Assembly: GCA_015075445.1 (NCBI GenBank)
Contig: JABTUJ010000007.1
Span: forward strand, 124,001 to 188,000
Direction of reading: 5' to 3'
Length of the DNA: 64,000 bases
Source: Verrucomicrobiales bacterium
GTDB taxonomy: Bacteria > Verrucomicrobiota > Verrucomicrobiia > Limisphaerales > J093
Positions 52,812 through 61,169 of this stretch are shown one piece after another (position 1 is the first letter of the stretch; each line of letters starts with the position of its first letter). Both the position numbers and the translations under genes were made by a program. The notes under the pieces were generated by a model. That model made no database searches, was not told the DNA's origin, and worked only from the letters and a program-made list of their open reading frames with translations.

Positions 52812-53960
52812 TCACGTCGCACTCGCGTTGCCGAAGATGTAAACCCGGCGGTCCGTGCAGGGCACGTACAGGCGCCCATCCGGCCCAAACGACGGACGCG
52901 CCTGAAACGACCGTTCGACCTCGAACCCGACGCGACCTGAACCGGTCTTGCCAACGACGTTCAGCCGCCCGCCCGGATCCCCCACATAGAACCCGCCGTC
53001 GCCATCACACACGCCGCCCGCCAGAAAGTAGTCGGCCCCGCAGTCGAGGCGGAAGCTCAACTCGCCGTCCGTCGAGACCGCGCTTACCCCGCCACCGAGG
53101 TCGGGCAGGAGGAGCCCGCCATCCGCCCGCAACGCCGGCGTCGCCTGCACGGCGTGGGCGAGGGGACAAGCCCACAACACCCGCCCCGCGTCGATGGACC
53201 AGGCCACCAGCCGGGCTTCACGATCCCGGTTGCAGAGGGCATACACCACGCCCCGGACCGCATCGATGATCGGGGCCGCCGCCACGACGGCGCGGCGCGC
53301 GCCACGGCTGCCGGCCGGTTCGGTGTGCAGCACCCGTTCGCCGCCGGTGGCCGTCATTTCGATCAGCTCAATGCCTCGCGCGTCCACCGCCCGCAGGCCA
53401 TAGCAGACCTGGCCTGAACCCGCGGTGGCCGCGGCCGACCCCGGCGATGCGCCGGCGTCCCAAGTGAACCGTGCCTCCCCCGTCCCGGCGTCGAGCGCCA
53501 GGAACCGTCCTCCCCAACTACTCAGCACGACCGCCTGCGCCCCCGGGAGGAAGAGCAGATCCGACAGCACCCGGGGATCGCTCCGGGTCGACAGCGAACG
53601 TTGCCACACGGTCATGCCGGTGGCGGTGTCGAGCGCCCGGGCTTCGCCGGCATGGGAGGCCACGTACAGACGCGGTTCGTGGGGGTGAACTACCGGCGTG
53701 GCCGAAATGCCTCCTTCGAGACGGGTGCGCCAGAGTCGCTTGCCGTCGGGCGCGAACGCCTGCACGCCGCCCGCCATGTCCGCCACGAACGCCCGGCCTT
53801 CGGCGTCGAACACGACCGACGCCTGGACCGCCCCGGTAGCTTCGAGTCGGCCGGCGGGTGAGGACGCGAGCCGGACGGGTTGGGGCCAGAGCCCCGCGCG
53901 GGTGCCATCACCGCCCGCCGCGCGCCACACCTTCGCTTCCGCAAAGTTCGAGCTTGGCAT
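52812..53960 (-). CDS. PQQ-like beta-propeller protein
   Basis: A 382-residue protein with repeated blade motifs of the YVTN/PQQ type: VFDAEGRAFVADMAGGVQAF, YVASHAGEARALDTATGMTVW, FLALDAGTGEARFTW, VAWSIDAGRVLWACPL, GGFYVGDPGGRLNVV and RLYVPCTDRRVYIF. There are about seven blades, as in a beta-propeller. No signal peptide is clear in the first 25 residues, so the location is uncertain. ATG at 53960 is 5 bases downstream of the DUF362 stop, so the pair is one transcript. It may bind a ligand or serve as a protein scaffold; enzymatic activity is not shown. Confidence 0.78.
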   Translation of the reverse strand: MPSSNFAEAKVWRAAGGDGTRAGLWPQPVRLASSPAGRLEATGAVQASVVFDAEGRAFVADMAGGVQAFAPDGKRLWRTRLEGGISATPVVHPHEPRLYVASHAGEARALDTATGMTVWQRSLSTRSDPRVLSDLLFLPGAQAVVLSSWGGRFLALDAGTGEARFTWDAGASPGSAAATAGSGQVCYGLRAVDARGIELIEMTATGGERVLHTEPAGSRGARRAVVAAAPIIDAVRGVVYALCNRDREARLVAWSIDAGRVLWACPLAHAVQATPALRADGGLLLPDLGGGVSAVSTDGELSFRLDCGADYFLAGGVCDGDGGFYVGDPGGRLNVVGKTGSGRVGFEVERSFQARPSFGPDGRLYVPCTDRRVYIFGNASAT

Positions 53961-53965
53961 GACCG

Positions 53966-55201
53966 TCAACCGGCCAGACGCCGGTAAGTCGGTTGAAACT
54001 CGAACCGCGCCGCCTCGAGGCTCAGGCCGGCGGTCTCGAGTTCCTTCAGGCGGTTTTCACCCAACCCCCGGCGTCGCGCCAGGGCCAGGTGGTTTGAGCC
54101 GTTCACGAACGGCCACGTCCGGTCGGGTGCATCCGGCTCGAATCCCATAACCGCGGCCGCCACGGCGTCCGTGCAGACCGGGTTGCGGCCCGCAATCAGC
54201 AGGCCGGGGCGGGTGACGGACACCATCGAGCCCAGCCACCAACCTTCCGCAGTCTGAATCGTGCTGATGGCGTCGATCACGACGAGGTCCAGGGGAAACG
54301 CCGCCGCCAGGTCCACGATGAAGCGGGGCACGTTGAACCCGTGATCCCCTTCGACCGATCGCCCCGTGAACGAACTCACGGAGGTGCGCGGGCGATGCGT
54401 GCAGTTGTGCATCGTGCTGCTCCGGTACCCCATCGCGGCTTCGTCCGGTTCCGCCTGGAGATCGTCGCCGTACAGGCTGCTGGGCGGGACCCCGAACAGG
54501 TTCTTCAGCCCGCCCGTGACGCCCCCCGAGACGTGGCTCTTTAACTTGGTCAACGACACCCGCACGTCGGTGTCCACGTAAGTCCGGTTCACCTCCCACG
54601 CCCGGGCCAGCTCACCGCCACCCGGGACCGGGACCAGCGCGTAGTCGCGATGCCGACCGCGGTTGCGTGTGTTTTCGAATCGGGCCCGCTGGTCCATCAC
54701 GCGGTTGAACTCGGCCAGCTTGAAGCCATACCCCTCGAAGGCGTCCGCCTCAATCGAGACAAACGGCAACTGATCACAGAACACCACCGCCCGCGCGCCA
54801 TACTCGACGAGCAAGCTGCCCAGAGCTTGCGCTACCACCGGATGCACCGTGACGGTCAACCAAAGCGGCACGCCGGCCACATCCTCCGCCGAGGTGTTCA
54901 CCAGATTCACCTTCACCGTGACATGCGTGCCCTTGACCAACGGCCGCACGTCGCCCAGTTCATCGAACATCCGCCCCAGCACGCGGCGCACCGCCGCGAA
55001 TTCATAACGCGGACAGAGGCCCAGCCCCGTCACCGACCGCGGCACCCGGGACGCCGACGCAGCCTGCGCAAAGACCGTCGGCGGTTGTGCGAAGGGGAGC
55101 GCGACGGCGGAAGCGGCGGTGGCCTTGAGGAAATCGCGTCGCGTCAGTATCCCGCCCGGACAACGGGGTGCGTGCCTGGCCAATAGCGGTTTCTGTTTCA
55201 T
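53966..55201 (-). CDS. DUF362 protein with Tat signal
   Basis: A 411-residue exported protein. The Tat motif is TRRDFLKATAAS (about residues 20-31), with a hydrophobic run up to VFAQA. The DUF362 core runs from about 85: TVKVNLVNTS, ALGSLLVEYGARAVVFCDQ, VRVSLTKLKSHVSGGVTGGLKN (with Lys and His), and DLVVIDAIST. In DUF362 proteins these segments often precede an Fe-S domain, but no cysteine cluster is found here. Function is unknown. The remnant at 26765 belongs to the same broad family. It starts about 100 bases upstream of the spermidine-synthase-like gene end. Confidence 0.82.
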   Translation of the reverse strand: MKQKPLLARHAPRCPGGILTRRDFLKATAASAVALPFAQPPTVFAQAASASRVPRSVTGLGLCPRYEFAAVRRVLGRMFDELGDVRPLVKGTHVTVKVNLVNTSAEDVAGVPLWLTVTVHPVVAQALGSLLVEYGARAVVFCDQLPFVSIEADAFEGYGFKLAEFNRVMDQRARFENTRNRGRHRDYALVPVPGGGELARAWEVNRTYVDTDVRVSLTKLKSHVSGGVTGGLKNLFGVPPSSLYGDDLQAEPDEAAMGYRSSTMHNCTHRPRTSVSSFTGRSVEGDHGFNVPRFIVDLAAAFPLDLVVIDAISTIQTAEGWWLGSMVSVTRPGLLIAGRNPVCTDAVAAAVMGFEPDAPDRTWPFVNGSNHLALARRRGLGENRLKELETAGLSLEAARFEFQPTYRRLAG

Positions 55202-55300
55202 GGCTTCCGGTGCGTAATCAACGCCCGTACCCGGCTTTCGTCAATGGGCGCGCAGCGGTCAGCCGGAGCGCAACGGCCCGCGGAACCTGCAACACCGTCG

Positions 55301-56263
55301 TCAGCGCCGCCACGTGTCGCTCAGGAGCCCGTCCACCGGCGCGTAATCGTCGGTCAGGACCGGGCAGCGACTCGCGCTGGGCGGAGGCTCGGCCCGGAAG
55401 GCGTTGATGCGACGATAGAACGTGGGGAGCTTGACCCGGCCGGACTCGAACACCTCCCGGCCACGTTGGCTGCGCCACTGCAGCGTCGGCGGGTCCGTCA
55501 CCAGCGTCCCCAGCAGGACCACGTTCTGGCTCTCGCTGGCCGGGAAGAGGTACACCTGCGGAAACACCGACTGCATCGTGCGATGCACCGCTCCGACAAT
55601 GTCCGCCCGCCACCCGGTCAACGAGCCCATGACGTTGTACGCCACCACGCCGTTGGTGGTCAGCCGATCCCGCACCAGCGTGAAGAACTCCCGCGTCACG
55701 AGGTGATGCGGAATGGCCGCGCCGTAGCGACCCTGCGTGTACGCGTCGAGCAGGATCGCCCCATAGCGGTCCTGGCTCCGGCGGAGGAACTGGCGGCCGT
55801 CCTCGACGAAGATGCGCTGGCGCGGGCCCGGCCGGTAACCGAAATACCCCTCGGCCACTTGCCGGACCGCCGCGTCTACCTCCACCGTGTCCACGGCCAC
55901 GTCCGGACAGTAGTGGCTGTAGAGGCGCTGCGCGCTGCCGCCCCCGAGGCCGATCATCAGCACCCGGTTGAGTTCGGGGTTCCACAGCCAGGGCATGAAA
56001 AAGTACTCGATGTACTCGAAATGCCCCTCGAGCGGGTTGGCCAGCGACATCCGCGTCTCTTCCGCCCGGTCGAACAGCAGCGTGCGAACCCCCGCCCCGT
56101 CCACCACGCGGATGCGATGATAGGCCGAGGTCGTCTCGAACACCGTGCCCCCGTGCAGACCGAAGCCGGCGGCCAGACCGAGGACAAGCGCCGCAAGCCG
56201 CTGTCGCCCGCCGCGACAGGGCAGGGGAGGGGAACACGAAATCGTGCCAGCGAAGGGTCTCAT
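55301..56263 (-). CDS. Spermidine-synthase-like methyltransferase-fold protein
   Basis: A 320-residue protein with the SAM/dcSAM-binding fold of polyamine synthases. The nucleotide-binding loop VLMIGLGGGSAQRLY lies at about residues 100-114, the acidic ribose-binding residue in VDTVEVDAAVRQ, the catalytic-site-like LLDAYTQGRYGAAIP near residue 171, and TDDYAPVD near the end. A short hydrophobic stretch (about 24-38) precedes the fold, so it may be membrane-tethered. The start overlaps the stop of the membrane gene upstream (ATGA). In many genomes the two halves are fused, so they probably act together. Substrate unknown. Confidence 0.8.
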   Translation of the reverse strand: MRPFAGTISCSPPLPCRGGRQRLAALVLGLAAGFGLHGGTVFETTSAYHRIRVVDGAGVRTLLFDRAEETRMSLANPLEGHFEYIEYFFMPWLWNPELNRVLMIGLGGGSAQRLYSHYCPDVAVDTVEVDAAVRQVAEGYFGYRPGPRQRIFVEDGRQFLRRSQDRYGAILLDAYTQGRYGAAIPHHLVTREFFTLVRDRLTTNGVVAYNVMGSLTGWRADIVGAVHRTMQSVFPQVYLFPASESQNVVLLGTLVTDPPTLQWRSQRGREVFESGRVKLPTFYRRINAFRAEPPPSASRCPVLTDDYAPVDGLLSDTWRR

Positions 56264-56910
56264 TGTCTTTCAGCCGCAACTTCGGAGGAAGGCGGTGCCA
56301 ACCCGCGATCCAGCCACCAACAAAGCCCTGCCAGCACCAGAATCAAGCCGCCCATCGTCAGGAAGATGCTCGAGAGCCTCATCACTTCGATCAGGACATA
56401 GCCGGCCACGAACACGCCGGCGATGCTCCCCACGGTGCTCCAGGCAATGATCTGGCCGCTGAGCCGGCCAATCTGGCCAAGCCGCCGGGCGCACATCCGA
56501 ATCAGGTAAGGCGGCAACATCGCCAGCACCAGGCAGGGCAACAGGAAGATCACGGCGCTGCCCAACGCGGGATCCAGCTTCTGCCACACCAGCGGAACGG
56601 GTTCACCCGACGGGTGGCGCATCACGATGGCTTCGAGCACCGGCGGGGCGTACCAGGGCACCGCCAGCACGGCCACGCCGGTGGGCACCAGCAGCCCCAC
56701 CAGCCGGCGCAGCCGCTGCCAGCGGTCGGCCAGCGCGCCCCCGACATAGTACCCCGCCGCCAGGGCGATCATCACCACGCCGATCTGGCTGACCCACACG
56801 TAGAATGTTCCGCCGAATTCACCCGCCAGGTAACGTGCCCCGACAATCTCCAGGACCATTACGATGAACCCGCCCGTGAACACCAGCAGAGCTGCCGCCG
56901 CGCTCCCCAT
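56260..56910 (-). CDS. Membrane half of a fused-type spermidine synthase
   Basis: A 216-residue integral membrane protein with about six helices: (M)GSAAAALLVFTGGFIVMVLE near the start, then VVMIALAAGYYVGGALADRW (a common motif of the fused MFS/spermidine synthase family) and SAVIFLLPCLVLAMLPPYLI. ATG at 56910 is chosen, since the longer frame runs into the YjbQ gene in another reading. It ends by an ATGA overlap with the methyltransferase-fold gene. It may help bring the substrate to the soluble partner. Confidence 0.75.
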   Translation of the reverse strand: MGSAAAALLVFTGGFIVMVLEIVGARYLAGEFGGTFYVWVSQIGVVMIALAAGYYVGGALADRWQRLRRLVGLLVPTGVAVLAVPWYAPPVLEAIVMRHPSGEPVPLVWQKLDPALGSAVIFLLPCLVLAMLPPYLIRMCARRLGQIGRLSGQIIAWSTVGSIAGVFVAGYVLIEVMRLSSIFLTMGGLILVLAGLCWWLDRGLAPPSSEVAAERQ

Positions 56911-56915
56911 ACCCG

Positions 56916-57335
56916 CTACTCCCCAATGATTTTGACCAGCACGCGCTTCCGGCGGTTCCCATCGAATTCGCCGTAGAAGATCTGCTCCCAGGGGCCAAAA
57001 TCGAGCTCCCCCCGGGTGATGGCCACGACGACCTCGCGTCCCATGACCTGCCGCTTGAGGTGGGCATCGGCGTTGTCCTCGCCGGTGCGGTTGTGGTGGT
57101 ACTGCGAAGTCGGTGCGTGGGGGGCGAGCCGTTCGAGCCACACCTCGTAGTCATGGAGCAGCCCGTCCTCGGCATCGTTGATAAACACTGAGGCGGTGAT
57201 GTGCATGGCGTTCACCAGGCAGAGCCCCTCGCGCACCCCGCTGCGTCGCACCAGTTCCGCCACCGTTGGCGTGATGTTCACGAAGCCCCGACGCCCGGGG
57301 ACCTCGAACCAGAGATGTTCCGTGAGGCTTTTCAC
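56916..57335 (-). CDS. YjbQ/UPF0047 family protein
   Basis: A 139-residue cytoplasmic protein, the normal size of the family. Marks are [14 protein letters not shown] at the start, [15 protein letters not shown] near residue 53, and the family signature around [20 protein letters not shown] (about residues 76-95), ending with [13 protein letters not shown]. Family members have a thiamin-phosphate synthase-like activity in vitro, with an unclear role. GTG at 57335 gives the standard length. The open frame upstream reaches a TTG at the edge of the palindrome at 57376. It ends 5 bases before the membrane gene. Confidence 0.85.
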   Translation of the reverse strand: MKSLTEHLWFEVPGRRGFVNITPTVAELVRRSGVREGLCLVNAMHITASVFINDAEDGLLHDYEVWLERLAPHAPTSQYHHNRTGEDNADAHLKRQVMGREVVVAITRGELDFGPWEQIFYGEFDGNRRKRVLVKIIGE

Positions 57336-57375
57336 AACGTCGGTATGCCGGGAACCGCGCCCCACGACAAGCCTT

Positions 57376-57433
57376 CCCAAGGGGTCAGTTCTTGACTTTG
57401 TAATATGACAAAGTCAAGAACTGACCCCTTGGG
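57376..57433. repeat. GGGGTCAG palindrome, 26-bp perfect arms
   Basis: Arms 57376-57401 and 57408-57433 are perfect inverted copies of 26 bases with a 6-base loop (aatatg). The outer part is CCCAAGGGGTCAG; the inner part is AT-rich. It lies between the YjbQ start and the thioesterase end. GGGGTCAG also begins the palindrome at 3573. Confidence 0.85.
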
Positions 57434-57471
57434 AGAAACCAGGGCAAGGACGGCTGGCGGTTTGGAGCAGA

Positions 57472-57972
57472 TTATGAACTGACCCCTCTGGTTAGCCGGC
57501 GCAGGAGTTCCTTGCGCGCGGCGACACGCAGGCGGGCGTTCTCGAAGCGGCGCAACTCGTCCGGGGTTTCGGGATGGATCGGTGGGATGGGGGTGGGTTT
57601 CTCGCGTCGGTCGAGTGCGACGAACGTGAGGTAGGCGGTGGTGGCCCGAACGCGTTCGCCGGTGTAGGGGCATTCCTTCAAGACCTGGACGCCGACCTCC
57701 ATGGAGGTGCGGCCCACGTAGTTGGCCGACGAGCGGAGCAGGACGTGATCGCCAATGTGGCAGGGGGCCAGGAAGGAGAGACGGTCGATGCTCACCGTGA
57801 CCACCTTCCGGCCGCAGTGCCGCTGCGCCACCATCGCCGCGACCATGTCGATCCAGGACATGATCGTGCCCCCGAACGCGATGCCGAGGTCGTTCGCATG
57901 CTGGGGCATGACGATGTAACGCGCCTCGACGGCGCTGTCGCGCGGAGTCCGGGTTCGGGCGCGGCGGCTCAC
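57472..57972 (-). CDS. Acyl-CoA thioesterase, hotdog fold
   Basis: A 166-residue YciA/BFIT-type enzyme that hydrolyses acyl-CoA. The start is a GTG at 57972. The motif HANDLGIAFGGTIMSWIDM (about residues 25-43) contains the catalytic Asn/Asp region, and VSIDRLSFLAPCHIGD and VGRTSMEVGVQV form the hot-dog strands. The last residues, RGVSS, and the TAA come from the half copy of the GGGGTCAG element at 57476-57487. The gene precedes the YjbQ gene, from which it is separated by the palindrome. Confidence 0.83.
   Translation of the reverse strand: MSRRARTRTPRDSAVEARYIVMPQHANDLGIAFGGTIMSWIDMVAAMVAQRHCGRKVVTVSIDRLSFLAPCHIGDHVLLRSSANYVGRTSMEVGVQVLKECPYTGERVRATTAYLTFVALDRREKPTPIPPIHPETPDELRRFENARLRVAARKELLRRLTRGVSS
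57476..57487. repeat. Half copy of the GGGGTCAG palindrome
   Basis: The 12 bases gaactgacccct equal the right-arm segment at 57417-57428 of the palindrome 43 bases away. The half copy forms the last codons of the thioesterase gene. Confidence 0.65.
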
Positions 57973-58000
57973 GGCAAAGGAGCGAAACCGGCGAACTCGT

Positions 58001-58429
58001 TCACAGGCTCAGCATCTCTTCCTCGGAGAGAAGGTGGAGGCCGCGGTCGGTGAGCAGCCGGCGGGCACGTTCGAGTTCGGGCACTTCGAGCAGGAGGATG
58101 GCGCGGTGGTTGAAGACGAAGCCGGAGACGTTGGCCAGGCTGATCGAGTCGCCCGCGAGAATCGCGGCCACCTGGTGCAGGCCGCCCGGTCGATCCTCGA
58201 CTTCGACGGCGAGCACCTCGACACGCGACACGGTGACGTCGTGCTGCTTGAGCCACTCGAACGCGAGGTCGGTCTTGTCCACGAGGAACCGGATGACGCC
58301 GAACTTCTGGACGTCGGCGATGCCCACCCAGTGGATGTTCACGCCGGCGTCGGCAAGCTGGCGGGTGACACGCGCGAGCTGGTCGGGTTTGTTTTCGGCA
58401 AAGACTGCCAGGAGTTGAACCGGCTTCAT
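58001..58429 (-). CDS. Double ACT-domain protein
   Basis: A 142-residue protein made of two ACT-like domains. The first runs from residues 1 to about 70 (VQLLAVFAENKPDQLARVTR, with VNIHWVGIADVQKFGVIRF) and the second from about 72 to 142 (VEVLAVEVEDRPGGLHQVAA, HRAILLLEV). ACT domains bind amino acids. Proteins of this type are often encoded next to phenylacetate-CoA ligase genes, as here (the ligase ends 43 bases upstream), so it may sense an aromatic amino acid or its product. Confidence 0.8.
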   Translation of the reverse strand: MKPVQLLAVFAENKPDQLARVTRQLADAGVNIHWVGIADVQKFGVIRFLVDKTDLAFEWLKQHDVTVSRVEVLAVEVEDRPGGLHQVAAILAGDSISLANVSGFVFNHRAILLLEVPELERARRLLTDRGLHLLSEEEMLSL

Positions 58430-58471
58430 AACAGGAGATGCGTTGCGGCGGTGCCTGCGGCGTCGGAAGGC

Positions 58472-59764
58472 TCAGAGGACCCGTTCGTCCACGACCCGTT
58501 TGGCCTTGCCCTCGCTCACGGGCAGCGTGCCCGGTGCGGACAGCTCGACCTTGGGCTTGACGAGGATCTCGGCGCGCAGCTTCTCGACGACCCGTTCCTC
58601 GAGGCGGACGAGGTTCTCGACCCGGCCGTCGAAACCGCTGGCGGCGAACTCCACCTTCACGGTCAGCTCATCCAGACCCCGCAGGTGGATGAGATAGTTG
58701 CTGCCGAGCTCAGGGATGCTCATGAGCACCCGCTCGATCTGCTGCGGGTAGAGGTTCACGCCGCGCACGACCAGCATGTCGTCCGACCGCCCCGTGATGC
58801 GGGCGAGGCGGCGGTGGGTGCGGCCGCAAGGGCAGGGGGCGGGGATGACAGACGTGAGGTCGCGGGTGCGGTAGCGGAGCAGGGGCATGGCCTCGCGGGT
58901 GAGGCTGGTCAGGACGAGTTCGCCGCGCTCACCGTCGGCGAGCGGGACGCCGGTCACGGGGTCGATGATCTCGAGGAGATACTGGTCTTCCCAGAGGTGG
59001 AGCCCGGACTTGTGTTCGCACTCGAAGGCGACGCCGGGGCCATTCATCTCAGACAAGCCGTAGGAGTTGTAGGCATCGATGCCCAGGGCTTCCTCGATCT
59101 TGCGGCGGGTTTCCTCGGAGTGGGCTTCGGCGCCGACCAGGCCCTTGCGCAGGGCGAGGTCTTTGCGGGGATCGAGGCCGCGCTTGCGGATGAACTCGGC
59201 CAGGTACAGGGCGTAGCTCGGGGTGGTGTGAAAGACGGTGGTGCGGAAGTCCTGCATCAACATCAACTGCCGCTCCGAGTTGCCGGGGCCGGCCGGGATG
59301 ACGAGCATGCCGACCTTCTCGGCCCCGTAATGGAGGACGAGCGCGCCGGTGAAGAGCCCGTAGGTCATCATGTTCTGGAGGACATCCTCGGCGGTGCAAC
59401 CGGTCATGACCAGGCAGCGGGCGATGAGTTCGGCGGCCTGATCGACGTCCCGGCGGGAAAAGAACAGGGCTTTGGGCTTGCCGGTGGTGCCGCTGGACGT
59501 GTGCAGACGGGTCACCTGCTGCCGGGGGATGGCCAGCAGGCCGTCCGGGTAGTTCGCCCGCAGATCGGCGTTGGTGGTGAACGGCAGGCGCCGGGCGTCC
59601 GCGAGGGACCGGATGTCGTCCGGGCTGACCCCCGCCTCCGCCAATGCCTGGCGGTAGAAGGGCACGGTCGTTGCCACGCGTCTCACCACCTCCTGCAGAC
59701 GCCGCAACTGGAGAGCCTCCAGTTCGGGCCGGGGCATTGTCTCGATTTCAGCTTGCCAATACAT
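58472..59764 (-). CDS. paaK: Phenylacetate-CoA ligase
   Basis: A 430-residue adenylate-forming enzyme that makes aryl-CoA from an arylacetate, ATP and CoA. The AMP-binding loop is TSSGTTGKPKALFFS (about residues 90-104), followed by a YGLSEMNGPGVAF motif at about 230 and the C-terminal swivel region with YRTRDLTSV, ITGRSDDMLVVRGVNLYPQQ, and a conserved terminal lysine. Length matches the family. An ACT protein follows. Whether the substrate is phenylacetate or an indole or imidazole analogue is not shown by the sequence. Confidence 0.88.
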   Translation of the reverse strand: MYWQAEIETMPRPELEALQLRRLQEVVRRVATTVPFYRQALAEAGVSPDDIRSLADARRLPFTTNADLRANYPDGLLAIPRQQVTRLHTSSGTTGKPKALFFSRRDVDQAAELIARCLVMTGCTAEDVLQNMMTYGLFTGALVLHYGAEKVGMLVIPAGPGNSERQLMLMQDFRTTVFHTTPSYALYLAEFIRKRGLDPRKDLALRKGLVGAEAHSEETRRKIEEALGIDAYNSYGLSEMNGPGVAFECEHKSGLHLWEDQYLLEIIDPVTGVPLADGERGELVLTSLTREAMPLLRYRTRDLTSVIPAPCPCGRTHRRLARITGRSDDMLVVRGVNLYPQQIERVLMSIPELGSNYLIHLRGLDELTVKVEFAASGFDGRVENLVRLEERVVEKLRAEILVKPKVELSAPGTLPVSEGKAKRVVDERVL

Positions 59765-59901
59765 GAGCAGTCCTCACCTCCCGGCGCGGTCCTGCCGTCA
59801 CGCGAGACGGCCGTCGGAACCCGCGGACCGGGGCAGGGAGGCGGCGGACTTTTAAGCCGATTGGCGGGCGGAAGGAAAGCGGAATGTTGTCTTCGGTCCT
59901 G

Positions 59902-61146
59902 TCAAAGCCGGAGGAAGAGGTTGCGTCGGTACAGAAACCGGCAGAAACCCACCGCGATGCCGAGGGTGAGGACGGCGATCAAGGCTTCACCAGCGCCGGG
60001 GGTGAGGGTGGCGTCGAGCCACTTCGCGACGCTGCCGCCGGCGAGCCTTTCGGCGACGGACTCGTAATCGACCAGCGCGTTGCCGACGTACACGGTGATG
60101 GGGTTCATGCCGATCCAGATGAACGGCGCGGCCCACTTCTCCCAGCGGCAGATCTCGATGACGTAATAGAATCCGGCCAGGAGCCAGGCGCTGTAGCCGG
60201 CGGCCACCAACACGTACGACGAGGTCCAGATCTTCTTGATGACCGGGAACTGGAGATGCCAAAGCCAACCCAAGGCCACCGCGACCGCCCCGGCGCCGAG
60301 CAGCCATAGCACCTTCTGTCCGTCCCGCCAGCGCGCGTCCTGCAGGAGCAGGCCCGCGAAGACGCCGAGCAGGCAGGTGCCGATGGCCGGTAAGGTGCTC
60401 AGCAGGCCTTCCGGATCCCAGGTACCGTCCCACTTGTGGCCCGGCAGCCAGCGCTGATCCACGTAGTGCGCCAGGTTAACCCCCGGGAGGAACACGCCCC
60501 GCACCCGGTTGGTGCTGTCCAGGTTGAGTTGCTCGACGTGGTCGAAGCCGGTGGCGCGCCAGACCGGTTGCGTGCCGCCCGGTTCGGGTCGGACGTCTGG
60601 GAAGGGCACCCAGGTGAGGAGCGCCCAGTACCCGACGAGCAGCCCGGCGGTGATCGCCGCGAGCGTCCGGGGCTTAAACAGGCAGAAGCAGAGTCCGGCG
60701 ACGCAGTAGCAGAGGGCAATGCGCTGGAGCACACCCAGCAGGCGGATCTCGGGCCATTCCTTGGCGAAGCCTCCGTAGTAGAACACCCCGAGCGCGTAGA
60801 GCAGGAGGCTCCGTCGGCACACCCGGCGCAGCGCGGCTCCGCGGCCGTCGCGCGCGAGGGCGCGGCCCAACGAAAACACCAGCGACACACCGACGATGAA
60901 CACGAAGAGCGGGAAGATCAGGTCGTAGAAGGCGAACCCCTGCCACGACTTGTGCTCGAACTGCTCGGCCAGAAACCGGGTGACCGCGTTGTCGGTGAAG
61001 CTGTTCAGGCCATGGAGGATGGCGTCGGCGCCCAGGATCCAGAGCATGTCAAAGCCGCGCAGGGCATCGAGCGAACGCAGGCGTGGTGTAGCTTTGGGCC
61101 CCGGCGAAACGATCGGTGGCGCCGCGTTTGGGGGAGGCTGGGGCAT
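59902..61146 (-). CDS. HGSNAT-like (DUF5009) membrane acyltransferase
   Basis: A 414-residue protein with about ten helices. RLRSLDALRGFDMLWILGAD (about residues 22-41) is the typical start, followed by the conserved FAFYDLIFPLFVFIVGVSLVFS, with an acidic Asp. WFIGMNPI-like text (WIGMNPITVYVGN) is near residue 345. These are features of heparan-alpha-glucosaminide N-acetyltransferase-related proteins, which acetylate amino sugars across the membrane. The sugar substrate in bacteria is unknown. ATG at 61146 is the first start. It follows the MFS transporter by 23 bases. Confidence 0.82.
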   Translation of the reverse strand: MPQPPPNAAPPIVSPGPKATPRLRSLDALRGFDMLWILGADAILHGLNSFTDNAVTRFLAEQFEHKSWQGFAFYDLIFPLFVFIVGVSLVFSLGRALARDGRGAALRRVCRRSLLLYALGVFYYGGFAKEWPEIRLLGVLQRIALCYCVAGLCFCLFKPRTLAAITAGLLVGYWALLTWVPFPDVRPEPGGTQPVWRATGFDHVEQLNLDSTNRVRGVFLPGVNLAHYVDQRWLPGHKWDGTWDPEGLLSTLPAIGTCLLGVFAGLLLQDARWRDGQKVLWLLGAGAVAVALGWLWHLQFPVIKKIWTSSYVLVAAGYSAWLLAGFYYVIEICRWEKWAAPFIWIGMNPITVYVGNALVDYESVAERLAGGSVAKWLDATLTPGAGEALIAVLTLGIAVGFCRFLYRRNLFLRL

Positions 61147-61169
61147 GGCAGCAGTTCGGGGCGGCGCGC

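Noticed and set aside
52502..53269. Plus-strand frame that translates the 7-bp microsatellite
   Set aside because: The repeated SKFKVQ-type text is a by-product of the repeat; the rest is antisense to the propeller gene.
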